Shown here one piece after another: positions 1-6,122 of a stretch of 7,499 nucleotides of DNA (position 1 is the first letter of the stretch; each line of letters starts with the position of its first letter). This DNA comes from Deltaproteobacteria bacterium (GTDB lineage Bacteria; Myxococcota_A; UBA796; GCA-2862545): the NCBI GenBank assembly GCA_019307545.1, contig JAFDJI010000158.1:1-7499 (forward strand). The letters are read 5' to 3'. Below the pieces are notes generated by a model that saw only the letters and a list, made by a program, of their open reading frames with translations, was not told the origin of the DNA and did no database searches. The position numbers and the translations under genes were made by a program.

Positions 1-382
1 CCACGAATGCCTCCGCTCCGAAACGCAAGCGGAGGTTCCCCGAACGGAACCCGTCGAGAGCCAAACCGGCAAACCCGTATCCCCTCGTTCCTTCCGAGAA
101 CCGCAGCCCCGGACCGGCACGGACCGACAGGGCCCATGGTGCCTCGTGGTCGGTGACGAACAACCGCACCGCGCCCCGGACATGCGCCTCGAACCCCTCG
201 GGGAACACGCCTCCGAGGTCCACCGAGACCTCGCCCCGCAGGCGGTCGTCCGACCACGCGATGCCCCCACCGATGCCCGCCGCCCGCAGGTCCGTCCCGG
301 TGGAGCCGTACCAGTGCACGTCCCCGGAGGGCGCCGCGTGGGCGGGCAGCATCAGCGCGAGCCCGAGAAGAGTGCAGACCAT
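1..382 (-). CDS. Secreted, probably outer-membrane beta-rich protein (partial, C-terminus off the left edge)
   Basis: This frame starts at ATG 382 and stays open for 127 codons to the window edge, so the C-terminus is missing. The N-terminus MVCTLLGLALMLPAHAAPSG looks like a signal peptide, with likely cleavage after AHA or AHAA. The mature part alternates polar and hydrophobic residues with many Gly and aromatic residues (for example GDVHWYGSTG, GLRFSEGTRGYGFAG, LRLRFGAEAFV), as in outer-membrane beta-barrels, but no family is recognised. A GGTGAGGTG stretch about 8 bases upstream of the ATG can serve as ribosome binding site. The frame begins 18 bases after the kinase stop codon on the same strand, so it is probably the third gene of the FHA-kinase operon. 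Codon use (third position G/C) matches its neighbours. Export and a beta-rich fold are inferred; function is unknown. Confidence 0.75.
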   Translation of the reverse strand, partial: MVCTLLGLALMLPAHAAPSGDVHWYGSTGTDLRAAGIGGGIAWSDDRLRGEVSVDLGGVFPEGFEAHVRGAVRLFVTDHEAPWALSVRAGPGLRFSEGTRGYGFAGLALDGFRSGNLRLRFGAEAFV

Positions 383-400
383 TCGGAGCGACACCTCACC

Positions 401-2062
401 TCAGGGCGCGGCGGCCAGCTTGAACTTGACGAGCCGCGCGTTGTGGATTCCCTCGAACTGCCCCTCCAGCACCGTGCCATCCTCCGACAGGGTGGCAGTG
501 TACCGCCCCGCGTCGAAGGCCTCGACCTGATCCTCGAGGGTCAGTACCCGGCGTTCGGGATCATAGGCTCCCGCGACCGGGGTCTCCACCGCGTTGGCGC
601 CGTAGCGCACCGAAACGGTGCCGGTGATGCGATCGAAGGTGCCACGCAGCGAGAACGTCGCCACCCGTCCTCCGAAGGCCCCGGTCCACACCCCCAGGGG
701 GCGCTCGAGGGCCTCGGAGGTCCCGGGGGGCGCCACATCCGGGGTTTCGGCCGGGGGGGCCGAAGCGGTCGGCACGGCAGCAGGTGCTGGTTCGGTCGCC
801 ACCGTCGTCCCCGAGGGCGTAGTGGAGGGTGCGTCCTCGGCAGGTGTCGCGGTGGACGCGGGATCCCCCGCAGGCGCCATCTCGTCCGGAATCTCCTCCA
901 CGCTGGCGACCGCCGCCGTCGTCTCGGGGACCTGCTCGTCGGCACTCGGAGCCACCGGCTCGTCCGGAGCATCGGGAAGCATCAGGATCGCTGCGAAGGT
1001 GCCACCCCCGAGGAGCAAGACGGCCACTGCGACGACCAGTGCCAAACGGCCCCGCCAAGGGCGGCGTGGCGGCACGGGCACCACGCGCGCCTCCTCCGGC
1101 AGGTCGCTCAACAGGAAGGTGGTCGCGATGGTGGTGGCCTCCACCCACTCCGCGGTAGGCGCCCAACCGGCCGGGCTCGGCCCCATGATTCGTTCCGAGG
1201 GAGGCGGGAAGGTCCTCGGGTCGAGTGGGTCGGGCGCGACGGCGGCGGCAACGTCGAGGACCGCGGCAATGGCCTCGGCCATGGTGCCTGCATCTTGGTA
1301 GCGCAGATCCGGTTTGTAGCGGGTGGCGCGTAGCAGGACCTCCCTCACCGCTTCCGTCACCCCGGCCCAACGCAGGCTCTCGGGGTCGGCTGCGAACAGG
1401 TCCACCGGGTTGTCGCCGGTGATTAAGTAGTAAAGGGTGGCGCCCACGGCATACAGATCCGCAGCCGGGCCGACCGATCGCGCATCCAACCGCTGCTCGG
1501 GGGCCATGAATGCCAGCGTGCCAAGGGCCACTCCGGTTCGGGTGGAGCGGAGCGCATCGTCCTCGCTCAGGAGGGCCACCCCGAAGTCCGCGAGAAGGGC
1601 CAACCCATGACCGTCCAAGAGGATGTTGTGGGGCTTGACGTCACGATGGACGATCCCCTGCGCATGTGCCGCAGCGAGCGCGGAGAGTACCTGGAGGCCG
1701 TAGCCGAGCGCGCGGGTCTCGGACATCGGGCCCCGCTGGTCCACCAACGAGGCGAGGTTTCCGCCCTCGGCCAGGTCCATGACGACGTAGTACTGCTCGT
1801 CCTGCTGGCCGATGTCGTGCACCCGGAGGATGTGGCGGTGGTCGAGGCCCGCCATCGCCCGCGCTTCGGCCCGGAGCCGGGTGCGGTAAACCTCCGGCAC
1901 TTCGGTTTCGGCGTGCAGGACCTTCACGGCCCGTTGGACTCCGAGCTCGGTGTCCTCGGCCCGGTAGACAATGGCGCTCGCACCCACGCCGAGGGTCTGC
2001 TTGAGGACGTATCGCCCCTCAGCCAGGTTACCCAGGTCCTCTTCTGGTGTGGGCTCGCTCAC
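401..2062 (-). CDS. Transmembrane serine/threonine protein kinase with extracytoplasmic beta-rich C-terminal domain
   Basis: This is a 553-residue Hanks-type (eukaryotic-like) Ser/Thr kinase. The kinase domain spans about residues 18-270: Gly-rich loop GVGASAIVY (25-33), ATP-anchoring Lys47 in AVKVL, likely helix-C Glu66, catalytic loop HRDVKPHN (139-146; Asp141, Lys143, Asn146), DFG (159-161), APE (187-189), DLYAVG (Asp202) and Arg254. All key residues are present, so it should be active; Thr174, Thr176 and Thr182 are candidate activation-loop phosphosites. A juxtamembrane segment is followed by one membrane span (about 340-362), a Pro/Ala/Thr-rich linker (363-452) and a compact beta-rich domain (about 453-553) with WTG, GTF and GQFEG turns. 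No PASTA, WD40 or TPR repeats are seen. The start is GTG 2062, which overlaps the FHA gene stop (GTGA); no in-frame ATG precedes the Gly loop. By topology the C-terminal domain should lie outside the cytoplasmic membrane and act as sensor. Confidence 0.96.
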   Translation of the reverse strand: MSEPTPEEDLGNLAEGRYVLKQTLGVGASAIVYRAEDTELGVQRAVKVLHAETEVPEVYRTRLRAEARAMAGLDHRHILRVHDIGQQDEQYYVVMDLAEGGNLASLVDQRGPMSETRALGYGLQVLSALAAAHAQGIVHRDVKPHNILLDGHGLALLADFGVALLSEDDALRSTRTGVALGTLAFMAPEQRLDARSVGPAADLYAVGATLYYLITGDNPVDLFAADPESLRWAGVTEAVREVLLRATRYKPDLRYQDAGTMAEAIAAVLDVAAAVAPDPLDPRTFPPPSERIMGPSPAGWAPTAEWVEATTIATTFLLSDLPEEARVVPVPPRRPWRGRLALVVAVAVLLLGGGTFAAILMLPDAPDEPVAPSADEQVPETTAAVASVEEIPDEMAPAGDPASTATPAEDAPSTTPSGTTVATEPAPAAVPTASAPPAETPDVAPPGTSEALERPLGVWTGAFGGRVATFSLRGTFDRITGTVSVRYGANAVETPVAGAYDPERRVLTLEDQVEAFDAGRYTATLSEDGTVLEGQFEGIHNARLVKFKLAAAP

Positions 2063-3012
2063 TCGACCCGGGCATCCAGGAGACGCGCCCGGATGTAGCG
2101 GCGGCGTTTCTCGACGAACCAGGGGTCGAAGCCCGCCCCCTTCACCTCGCTGCGCAACCGGTACACGAGCACGTGCAGCTTGTTCTCGTCACGCGCGCCA
2201 CGGCCCCAGATTCCCGTGAGGACCTCCGAGTCCGCGACCCATCCCAGATCACTTCCCTTCAGCCCGCTCTCGTTGTCGGACGCCCACTTCCGGGCGAGCA
2301 GGTAGAGCAGGATGGCGCGGTTGGCAGCCAAGACGCGGTGCACGCGGTCGGCGCGTTGGTCTCTCAGGGCGGCCTCGGGGCCGGTCGCCCCATCGAGGGT
2401 GGCGACCAGGGCGTAGGGATACCGCTCGGAAACCGGCGAGGCCGTGGCACCTGCCAGGGCATCGCCCTCACGCAAGCAGAGTTTCCGACCCGCCACCTCG
2501 AAGGGCTCGTCGACCTCCAAGGGGCGGTCCTCGGTGCCGTGCCCAACCCATACCTCGCCGTTCTCGAACACCAGCAGGGTGGCTGGCTCCTCCCCCTCCT
2601 CGGCTGGACGGATCGGGAACCGATCCGACCCGATGGGCACGCACACGCCGCTGGCGAGATCCTCCAGCAGGTAGATGGGGGCCGGCGCGTGGGACCCCGC
2701 CACCTCCTCGGCCTGGACCATCAGCACCGTGTCGGGGCCGAGCTGGATCCGATCGCCGGGGTTGACGGTCGCAGTGCCCTGGAGGCGCTCGCCATTCAAG
2801 AGGGTGCCATTGCGGCTCCCGAGATCACGCACCTGCAGGGTGTCTCCGTCCCTCCACACCACCGCGTGGTGCTTGGAGACCATGGGGTCGTTGATCACCA
2901 GGTCGTTGGCAGGCAGTCGACCGATCTGGACGGAGTGCCTCACGACCCGATGGGTATGGGCGACCCGATCTCCCTGCACCAACTGGAGTTGGAACGCCAA
3001 GGTGCGAGTCAT
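2059..3012 (-). CDS. FHA domain protein with C-terminal winged-helix (OmpR/PhoB-like) DNA-binding domain
   Basis: This 317-residue protein is a probable phosphothreonine-responsive transcription regulator. The FHA domain (about residues 5-100) has the conserved GR (31-32), SKHH (46-49) and a DLGSRNGTLLNG run (63-74), including the Arg, Ser and Asn that contact phosphothreonine. Residues 112-182 form a second beta-rich stretch that may be a degenerate FHA-like module. Residues 225-312 read like a Trans_reg_C winged helix: helix AILLYLLARKW, then SEVLTGIWGR, recognition helix NKLHVLVYRLRSEVKGAG and a wing ending WFVEKRRRYIRARL. ATG 3012 is chosen because AAAGGGGAG lies just upstream; a longer frame to 3096 has no such site. 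The stop overlaps the start of the Ser/Thr kinase gene, which is a likely partner. The domain order is the reverse of mycobacterial EmbR. The FHA call is certain and the winged helix is likely; target genes are unknown. Confidence 0.9.
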   Translation of the reverse strand: MTRTLAFQLQLVQGDRVAHTHRVVRHSVQIGRLPANDLVINDPMVSKHHAVVWRDGDTLQVRDLGSRNGTLLNGERLQGTATVNPGDRIQLGPDTVLMVQAEEVAGSHAPAPIYLLEDLASGVCVPIGSDRFPIRPAEEGEEPATLLVFENGEVWVGHGTEDRPLEVDEPFEVAGRKLCLREGDALAGATASPVSERYPYALVATLDGATGPEAALRDQRADRVHRVLAANRAILLYLLARKWASDNESGLKGSDLGWVADSEVLTGIWGRGARDENKLHVLVYRLRSEVKGAGFDPWFVEKRRRYIRARLLDARVE

Positions 3013-3033
3013 GGCTCCCCTTTCGAGACCCCG

Positions 3034-3039
3034 AATGTA
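3034..3039 (-). promoter_or_regulatory. Possible -10 element of the FHA-kinase operon
   Basis: Read on the minus strand, TACATT lies 21 bases upstream of the FHA gene ATG. A transcript starting about 7 bases downstream would have a leader of about 15 bases that still includes the AAAGGGGAG ribosome site. No convincing -35 box is visible. The TAnnnT form recurs upstream of other genes in the window, which is the main support. Confidence 0.3.
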
Positions 3040-3141
3040 CACCAACCCATGCCGACCGAGCACCCGAACCGCCAATTCCGGTCCCAAGGCAGACACGCAG
3101 GCGATGAAAGATCGGTGTCAGAGCGGCCCTTCCGCGGGGGC

Positions 3142-3147
3142 TATAGT
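3142..3147 (+). promoter_or_regulatory. Possible -10 element of the mscS gene
   Basis: TATAGT, in the context GGGCTATAGTCCTG, is the best sigma-70-like -10 hexamer in the 199-base divergent region between the FHA operon and mscS. It lies 65 bases upstream of the mscS ATG. No clear TTGACA-like box lies 16-18 bases further upstream, so the promoter may be weak, activator-dependent or recognised by another sigma factor. Confidence 0.4.
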
Positions 3148-3211
3148 CCTGACCCCATATCGCCGGGGAACGCACGCATGCGCTCCACCCGAAGACACAG
3201 GGAGTATTGAG

Positions 3212-4042
3212 ATGGACGTCGAAACCCTGAGATCCTGGTACGAAATGGCGTGGCCCCTCGCCAGCAGTGTCCTGCTCGGCATCGTCATTCTGGTGGTGGG
3301 CTGGATGGCCAGCAAGTGGGCCCAGAAGCTGACCCACCGCGCAGCACAGCGCTCGAAGCTCGACGAAGCGCTCGGCCGGTTCTTCGCAAGCATCGCCCGG
3401 TACACCGTGCTCGCGGCCACCGTGATCGCGGCCCTCGGCGCCGTCGGGGTGGAGACCACCAGCCTCCTGACCGTGTTCGCCACCGCCGGCCTCGCCATCG
3501 GCCTCGCACTGCAGGGGAGCCTGGCCAACTTCGCGGCTGGGGTGATGATCCTGTTCTTCCGCCCCTTCGACCTCGGAGACAAGATAACGGCCGGCGGGCA
3601 CACCGGCGTGGTGGACGACATCGGGCTGTTCGCCAGCACCTTCATCACCCCGGACAACGAGACGATCGTGATCCCCAACGGCGCGATCATCGGGGGCAGC
3701 ATCGTGAACTTCACTCGCCAAGGCACCCTGCGCGGGGGCGTCGGCGTCGGCGTCGCCTACGGTACCGAGGTCCCCAACGCCATGGAGGTCCTCCTCCGCG
3801 CAGCGAAGCGGACTGATCTCGTCCTCGTCGATCCGGAGCCGCACATTGCCCTGGAGGGCTTCGGGGCCAGCTCGGTGGACTTCACGGTGTACGCGTGGAC
3901 GAAGGCGGGCGACTACCTCGCCATGCTCCACAACCTGCGCACCACGATCTACGAGGAGCTGAACGCGGCGGGCATCGAGATCCCCTTCGACCAGGTGGTG
4001 ATGCACAACGCGCCAGCGGACGAGGCGCAAGCCGCCAAGTGA
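3212..4042 (+). CDS. mscS: Small-conductance mechanosensitive channel, MscS family
   Basis: This 276-residue protein is close to the 286 residues of E. coli MscS and resembles it over most of its length. It should form a homoheptameric inner-membrane channel that opens under membrane tension during hypo-osmotic shock and releases solutes. Three hydrophobic spans are seen: TM1 about residues 16-38, TM2 about 60-79 and the pore-lining TM3 about 85-118. TM3 contains the hallmark Gly/Ala-rich AGLAIGLALQGSLANFAAGV followed by FFRPFDLGD. The beta domain carries VIPNG (153-157) and INFTRQG-like residues. The C-terminal alpha/beta domain follows (LEGFGASSVDF, then AGIEIPF). ATG 3212 follows AGGGAG at a 7-base spacing. 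The gene stands alone, divergent from the kinase operon and closed by a hairpin. The family assignment is secure. The domain plan is that of the basic MscS type, with no extra N-terminal domain. Confidence 0.96.
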   Translation: MDVETLRSWYEMAWPLASSVLLGIVILVVGWMASKWAQKLTHRAAQRSKLDEALGRFFASIARYTVLAATVIAALGAVGVETTSLLTVFATAGLAIGLALQGSLANFAAGVMILFFRPFDLGDKITAGGHTGVVDDIGLFASTFITPDNETIVIPNGAIIGGSIVNFTRQGTLRGGVGVGVAYGTEVPNAMEVLLRAAKRTDLVLVDPEPHIALEGFGASSVDFTVYAWTKAGDYLAMLHNLRTTIYEELNAAGIEIPFDQVVMHNAPADEAQAAK

Positions 4043-4057
4043 ACCGCGCCGCCTCCT

Positions 4058-4091
4058 ACCGACCGGGGCCGGTCACCGGAGCCCGGTCGGT
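4058..4091 (+). terminator. Strong hairpin downstream of mscS, terminator-like but without a U-run
   Basis: ACCGACCGGG (4058-4067) and CCCGGTCGGT (4082-4091) are perfect 10-base inverted repeats. Inside them CCGG-TCA-CCGG (4069-4079) adds a second 4-base-pair stem with a 3-base loop. The structure begins 16 bases after the mscS stop. The sequence that follows (CGTCTGTTGG) has only scattered Ts, so this is not a classical intrinsic terminator. It may act as a Rho-assisted terminator or as a 3'-end stabiliser. Confidence 0.55.
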
Positions 4092-4126
4092 CGTCTGTTG
4101 GATCCCAATGGAGCGGAGCGAGGGGC

Positions 4127-4144
4127 AGATGTAGGAGAGATGTA
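4127..4144 (+). repeat. Short direct repeat AGATGTA at an 11-base period
   Basis: AGATGTA occurs at 4127-4133 and 4138-4144, one helical turn apart, about 60 bases upstream of the 28-residue open frame. Tandem half-sites at this spacing can bind a dimeric regulator on one DNA face. The unit is short and its Gly/Ala-rich surroundings (GGAGCGGAGCGAGGGG) are repetitive, so chance is possible. The rest of 4043-4203 holds only the mscS hairpin and no convincing gene. Confidence 0.25.
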
Positions 4145-4203
4145 AGGGTCCCGTCCCGCCGACCGGGCCATGCTCGACACGCCTCGCGAAGGGGTGCCGT
4201 ACC

Positions 4204-4290
4204 ATGACGTCCAAGAAGCTCCTAATCGTCTCCCTGGTCACCCTGTGGTACGGCGGCATCGTGTTCTCTGCGTCCTGGCTCGCGGGTTGA
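4204..4290 (+). CDS. Putative 28-residue single-span membrane peptide
   Basis: ATG 4204 opens a 28-codon frame ending in TGA. It has a basic start (MTSKK), then an almost uninterrupted hydrophobic stretch LLIVSLVTLWYGGIVFSASW, ending LAG. AAGGGG (4189-4194) lies 9 bases upstream, a good ribosome binding site. The arrangement (two lysines, then about 20 apolar residues) is typical of small single-span membrane proteins, with the N-terminus likely cytoplasmic. It could also be the surviving signal sequence of a decayed exported protein, because nothing coding follows in frame. No family is recognised. It stands alone between mscS and the 59-residue frame. Translation is inferred from the ribosome site and composition. 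Confidence 0.5.
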   Translation: MTSKKLLIVSLVTLWYGGIVFSASWLAG

Positions 4291-4416
4291 CGACGTTAGC
4301 CCTGCGCGGCGGTTCCTCCCACTCCCTGCTTGCTTCTCATTCCGGGTGGGCCGCCGCGCTTCGGGGCCAGAGGTGACCGCGACCCCGGCGTCGCGATCTG
4401 CGGCGCCGGGGGCGGG

Positions 4417-4596
4417 ATGACGGTGAGCCGGCGACTGGATGACGACACCGCCTCCACCGACTACCCGTGGGGCTCGCCCCCCGAGGCGCTGGAGGACCTC
4501 GACGGCCTGTTCTTCGAGATCCTCGAAGCGCTGCGGAGCTGCACCCCCAGCGACCTGGTGGAGATCGACCCCTCCTGCGCACCCTTCGACTGGTAG
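4417..4596 (+). CDS. Small acidic hypothetical protein (59 residues)
   Basis: From ATG 4417 the frame encodes 59 residues ending in TAG. Almost every codon ends in G or C, as in the strongly coding neighbours, which is the main reason to believe it. The protein is very acidic, with Asp/Glu throughout and few basic residues after the first six. It has a probable amphipathic helix PEALEDLDGLFFEILEAL (residues 21-38) and two cysteines, at about residues 41 and 53, near a short tail ending SCAPFDW. There is no signal peptide or membrane span. The start is uncertain: GTG 4422 is out of frame, TTG 4330 would add 29 less convincing residues, and only a G-rich stretch precedes ATG 4417. It lies 70 bases ahead of the lipoprotein esterase on the same strand. 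No family is recognised. Confidence 0.5.
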   Translation: MTVSRRLDDDTASTDYPWGSPPEALEDLDGLFFEILEALRSCTPSDLVEIDPSCAPFDW

Positions 4597-4632
4597 GCAC
4601 CTCCCCCGCCTCGCCCCCGCGGTCGACCCGAT

Positions 4633-4638
4633 GTACCC
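4633..4638 (+). promoter_or_regulatory. Possible -10 element of the esterase lipoprotein gene
   Basis: TACCCT, in the context CGATGTACCCTCGG, fits the TAnnnT form seen upstream of other genes here and lies 34 bases before the GTG start. If it is the -10, the ATG at 4631 would be outside the transcript, which favours GTG 4667 as start codon. No -35 box is evident. Confidence 0.25.
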
Positions 4639-4666
4639 TCGGACGCCTCCACCTGCGGAGCGGCTC

Positions 4667-5608
4667 GTGAACCCATGGCGTCTGCCGATCTGGACCCTCC
4701 TCGCCCTCTTCGCATGCAGTGGGGCGGAACCCGAGGACACCTGGGACGAACTGCCCCTCCACGACCGGTGCTTCGAAGGCCTCGGCGACGAGAGCCGGGG
4801 GCTCCCCGACTACGACCAGTTCGATCCAGTGGTCGGCCGTCACTGCTCGGGCACCGACCACCAGGACATCGACGGGGTGGAGCAGGTGGTGTTCCTCGGC
4901 GACTCGGTGACGGTGGGCACCCCTCCCACCACCGAGGTCGAGTTCTACCGCACCCGCCTGCTCCGGCAACTGGAGGAGCGGTTCGGACCCCTCGCGTCCC
5001 GGAGTTGCGCTGAATTCGGCGCCCGCAACGACGACCTGCTCCTCCCACCCCGCCAGCAGATCCTCGAGTGCTTCCCCGCCACCCAGGACCTCACCACCCT
5101 GGTGGTGATGACCATGGGGGGCAACGACATGTTCGCGGCCGCCGAGGACATGCGGGATGGCGCCTCTGCGGAGGCGATCATGGCCGACGTCGCGCGGGCA
5201 GGAAGCCACTTCCGCGACGCCATTGCCTGGTTCGACGACAACGCGTCCCTGTTCCCGGCCGGGGTGTTCGTGGTCTTCGGGACGATCTACGAGTTCACCG
5301 ACGGCGAGGGCGACCTGGGTTCCTGCCCGGGCGCCCAACTCCTGGGCTTCTCCGGCACCATCCCGGAGATGCGCGACGCGTACATCGCCATCAACGAGGA
5401 GTACGTCTCGATCGCGGTCGACACCCAACGGGACGTGATCTTCATGCTCATGCACTTCTGCGGTCACGGGTTTCACGCCGGAGACCCCGACAACGAGTGC
5501 TACCGGGGTCCCGACGCCGAGACCTGGTTCGACGGCACCTGCCTCCATCCGACATCTGACGGCCACCGGAAGATCGCCGAGATGTTCTTCGACGTGGTGA
5601 GCGAGTAG
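4667..5608 (+). CDS. SGNH/GDSL-type hydrolase lipoprotein (putative secreted esterase or lipase)
   Basis: This is a 313-residue lipid-anchored hydrolase. The N-terminus MNPWRLPIWTLLALFACSGA is a lipoprotein signal with lipobox LFAC, so Cys17 should be acylated. SGNH blocks follow: FLGDSVTVG with nucleophile Ser80, Gly118 in EFGARND (block II), GGND with Asn153 (block III), and TCLHPTSDGH with His294 (block V). The usual DxxH has Thr291 in the Asp position, while Asp289 sits two residues earlier, so the spacing is DGTCLH rather than DGLH. Eight further cysteines (35, 60, 114, 135, 220, 265, 278, 292) could form disulfides in the envelope. GTG 4667 is chosen because GCGGAG lies 6 bases upstream and the signal peptide starts there. 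ATG 4631 is an in-frame alternative that would add 12 Pro-rich residues. The expected activity is cleavage of an ester (lipid, acetylated glycan or similar); the substrate cannot be told. Confidence 0.88.
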   Translation: MNPWRLPIWTLLALFACSGAEPEDTWDELPLHDRCFEGLGDESRGLPDYDQFDPVVGRHCSGTDHQDIDGVEQVVFLGDSVTVGTPPTTEVEFYRTRLLRQLEERFGPLASRSCAEFGARNDDLLLPPRQQILECFPATQDLTTLVVMTMGGNDMFAAAEDMRDGASAEAIMADVARAGSHFRDAIAWFDDNASLFPAGVFVVFGTIYEFTDGEGDLGSCPGAQLLGFSGTIPEMRDAYIAINEEYVSIAVDTQRDVIFMLMHFCGHGFHAGDPDNECYRGPDAETWFDGTCLHPTSDGHRKIAEMFFDVVSE

Positions 5609-5624
5609 CGTCGGGCGCCGCGGA

Positions 5625-6122
5625 TCAGCGCTTCGCTCTCTTCGAACGGGACTTGGAGTCCTCGCGGGCCAGGCGAGCACGGCGCTTGCGTCGCGCATGG
5701 AGCCACGCGACAAGGCCGGCGCCGACGAGAACGAACCCAGGGAGCGCGGTGCCGCCGGCACTGATCGCGATCAGCGCGATCGCGTCCGGCGTCCACAGCC
5801 ACACCCCCACCCCCGCCACGACCGCCGCGATGAAGTTCGCCAGACCAGGGAGCACCAGCAGCAGCACCGCGAGCCATCCCCGCAACGGTGCGATCAGGGC
5901 TCCCAGCAGGGCGGTCAGGGCGAGGACCACCAACCACACGGCCGGAACGCCGAAGGCCAGCGCCGCATACCCGATCGACTCCAGCCCACCCCCACCGTCC
6001 CACCCCAAGGGGTCCTCCAGGGCCGGGACCAGGAACCCGATGAACACCGCCGCTACCCACCCGGCCAACAGGGCGCCGAACAGCGCGGCGGCGCGGGCGA
6101 CCAAGGTCAACAGAAGGTTCAC
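5625..6122 (-). CDS. Small integral membrane protein coupled to the transglutaminase-like gene
   Basis: This 165-residue, very hydrophobic protein has about four or five membrane spans: residues 10-33, 53-77, 83-107 (perhaps continuing as 95-110) and 114-141. A strongly basic, probably cytoplasmic tail follows (142-165: HARRKRRARLAREDSKSRSK and on). The GTG start at 6122 shares bases with the TGA of the upstream gene (GTGA), a sign of translational coupling. GGAG lies 7 bases before the GTG. No family is recognised, and no catalytic or transport motif is visible. The tight coupling to an exported protein with a CFI-box C-terminus suggests a partner in anchoring, export or processing of that protein, but this is inference from position only. 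The gene converges on the esterase gene with 16 bases between their stop codons. Confidence 0.8.
   Translation of the reverse strand: MNLLLTLVARAAALFGALLAGWVAAVFIGFLVPALEDPLGWDGGGGLESIGYAALAFGVPAVWLVVLALTALLGALIAPLRGWLAVLLLVLPGLANFIAAVVAGVGVWLWTPDAIALIAISAGGTALPGFVLVGAGLVAWLHARRKRRARLAREDSKSRSKRAKR

Noticed and set aside
146..1333. Long plus-strand open frame (about 395 codons) opposite the kinase gene
   Set aside because: It is antisense to a certain kinase, and its product is a low-complexity Arg/Gly/His-rich sequence typical of a shadow frame in GC-rich DNA.
3013..3096. N-terminal extension of the FHA protein by 28 residues
   Set aside because: The strong AAAGGGGAG site directly precedes the internal ATG at 3012, and the FHA fold begins just after it.
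2047..3210. Long plus-strand open frame (about 387 codons) opposite the FHA gene
   Set aside because: It mirrors the FHA coding sequence on the other strand; its protein shows no domain and no ribosome site is seen.
2825..4030. Minus-strand open frame (about 401 codons) opposite mscS
   Set aside because: It is antisense to a secure MscS gene and crosses the divergent promoter region; composition is Gly/Arg/His-biased.
4056..4259. 67-codon minus-strand frame in the gap after mscS
   Set aside because: It runs through the hairpin and repeat region, has no ribosome site, and its product looks random.
4378..4395. Inverted repeat CGCGAC-CCCGGC-GTCGCG as a terminator or operator
   Set aside because: A 6-base stem of pure GC character is expected by chance in such DNA, and it has no U-run or clear position relative to a gene.
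4337..5761. Minus-strand open frame (about 474 codons) opposite the esterase lipoprotein
   Set aside because: It overlaps the SGNH hydrolase, whose motifs and lipobox are clear; the antisense product has no recognisable features.
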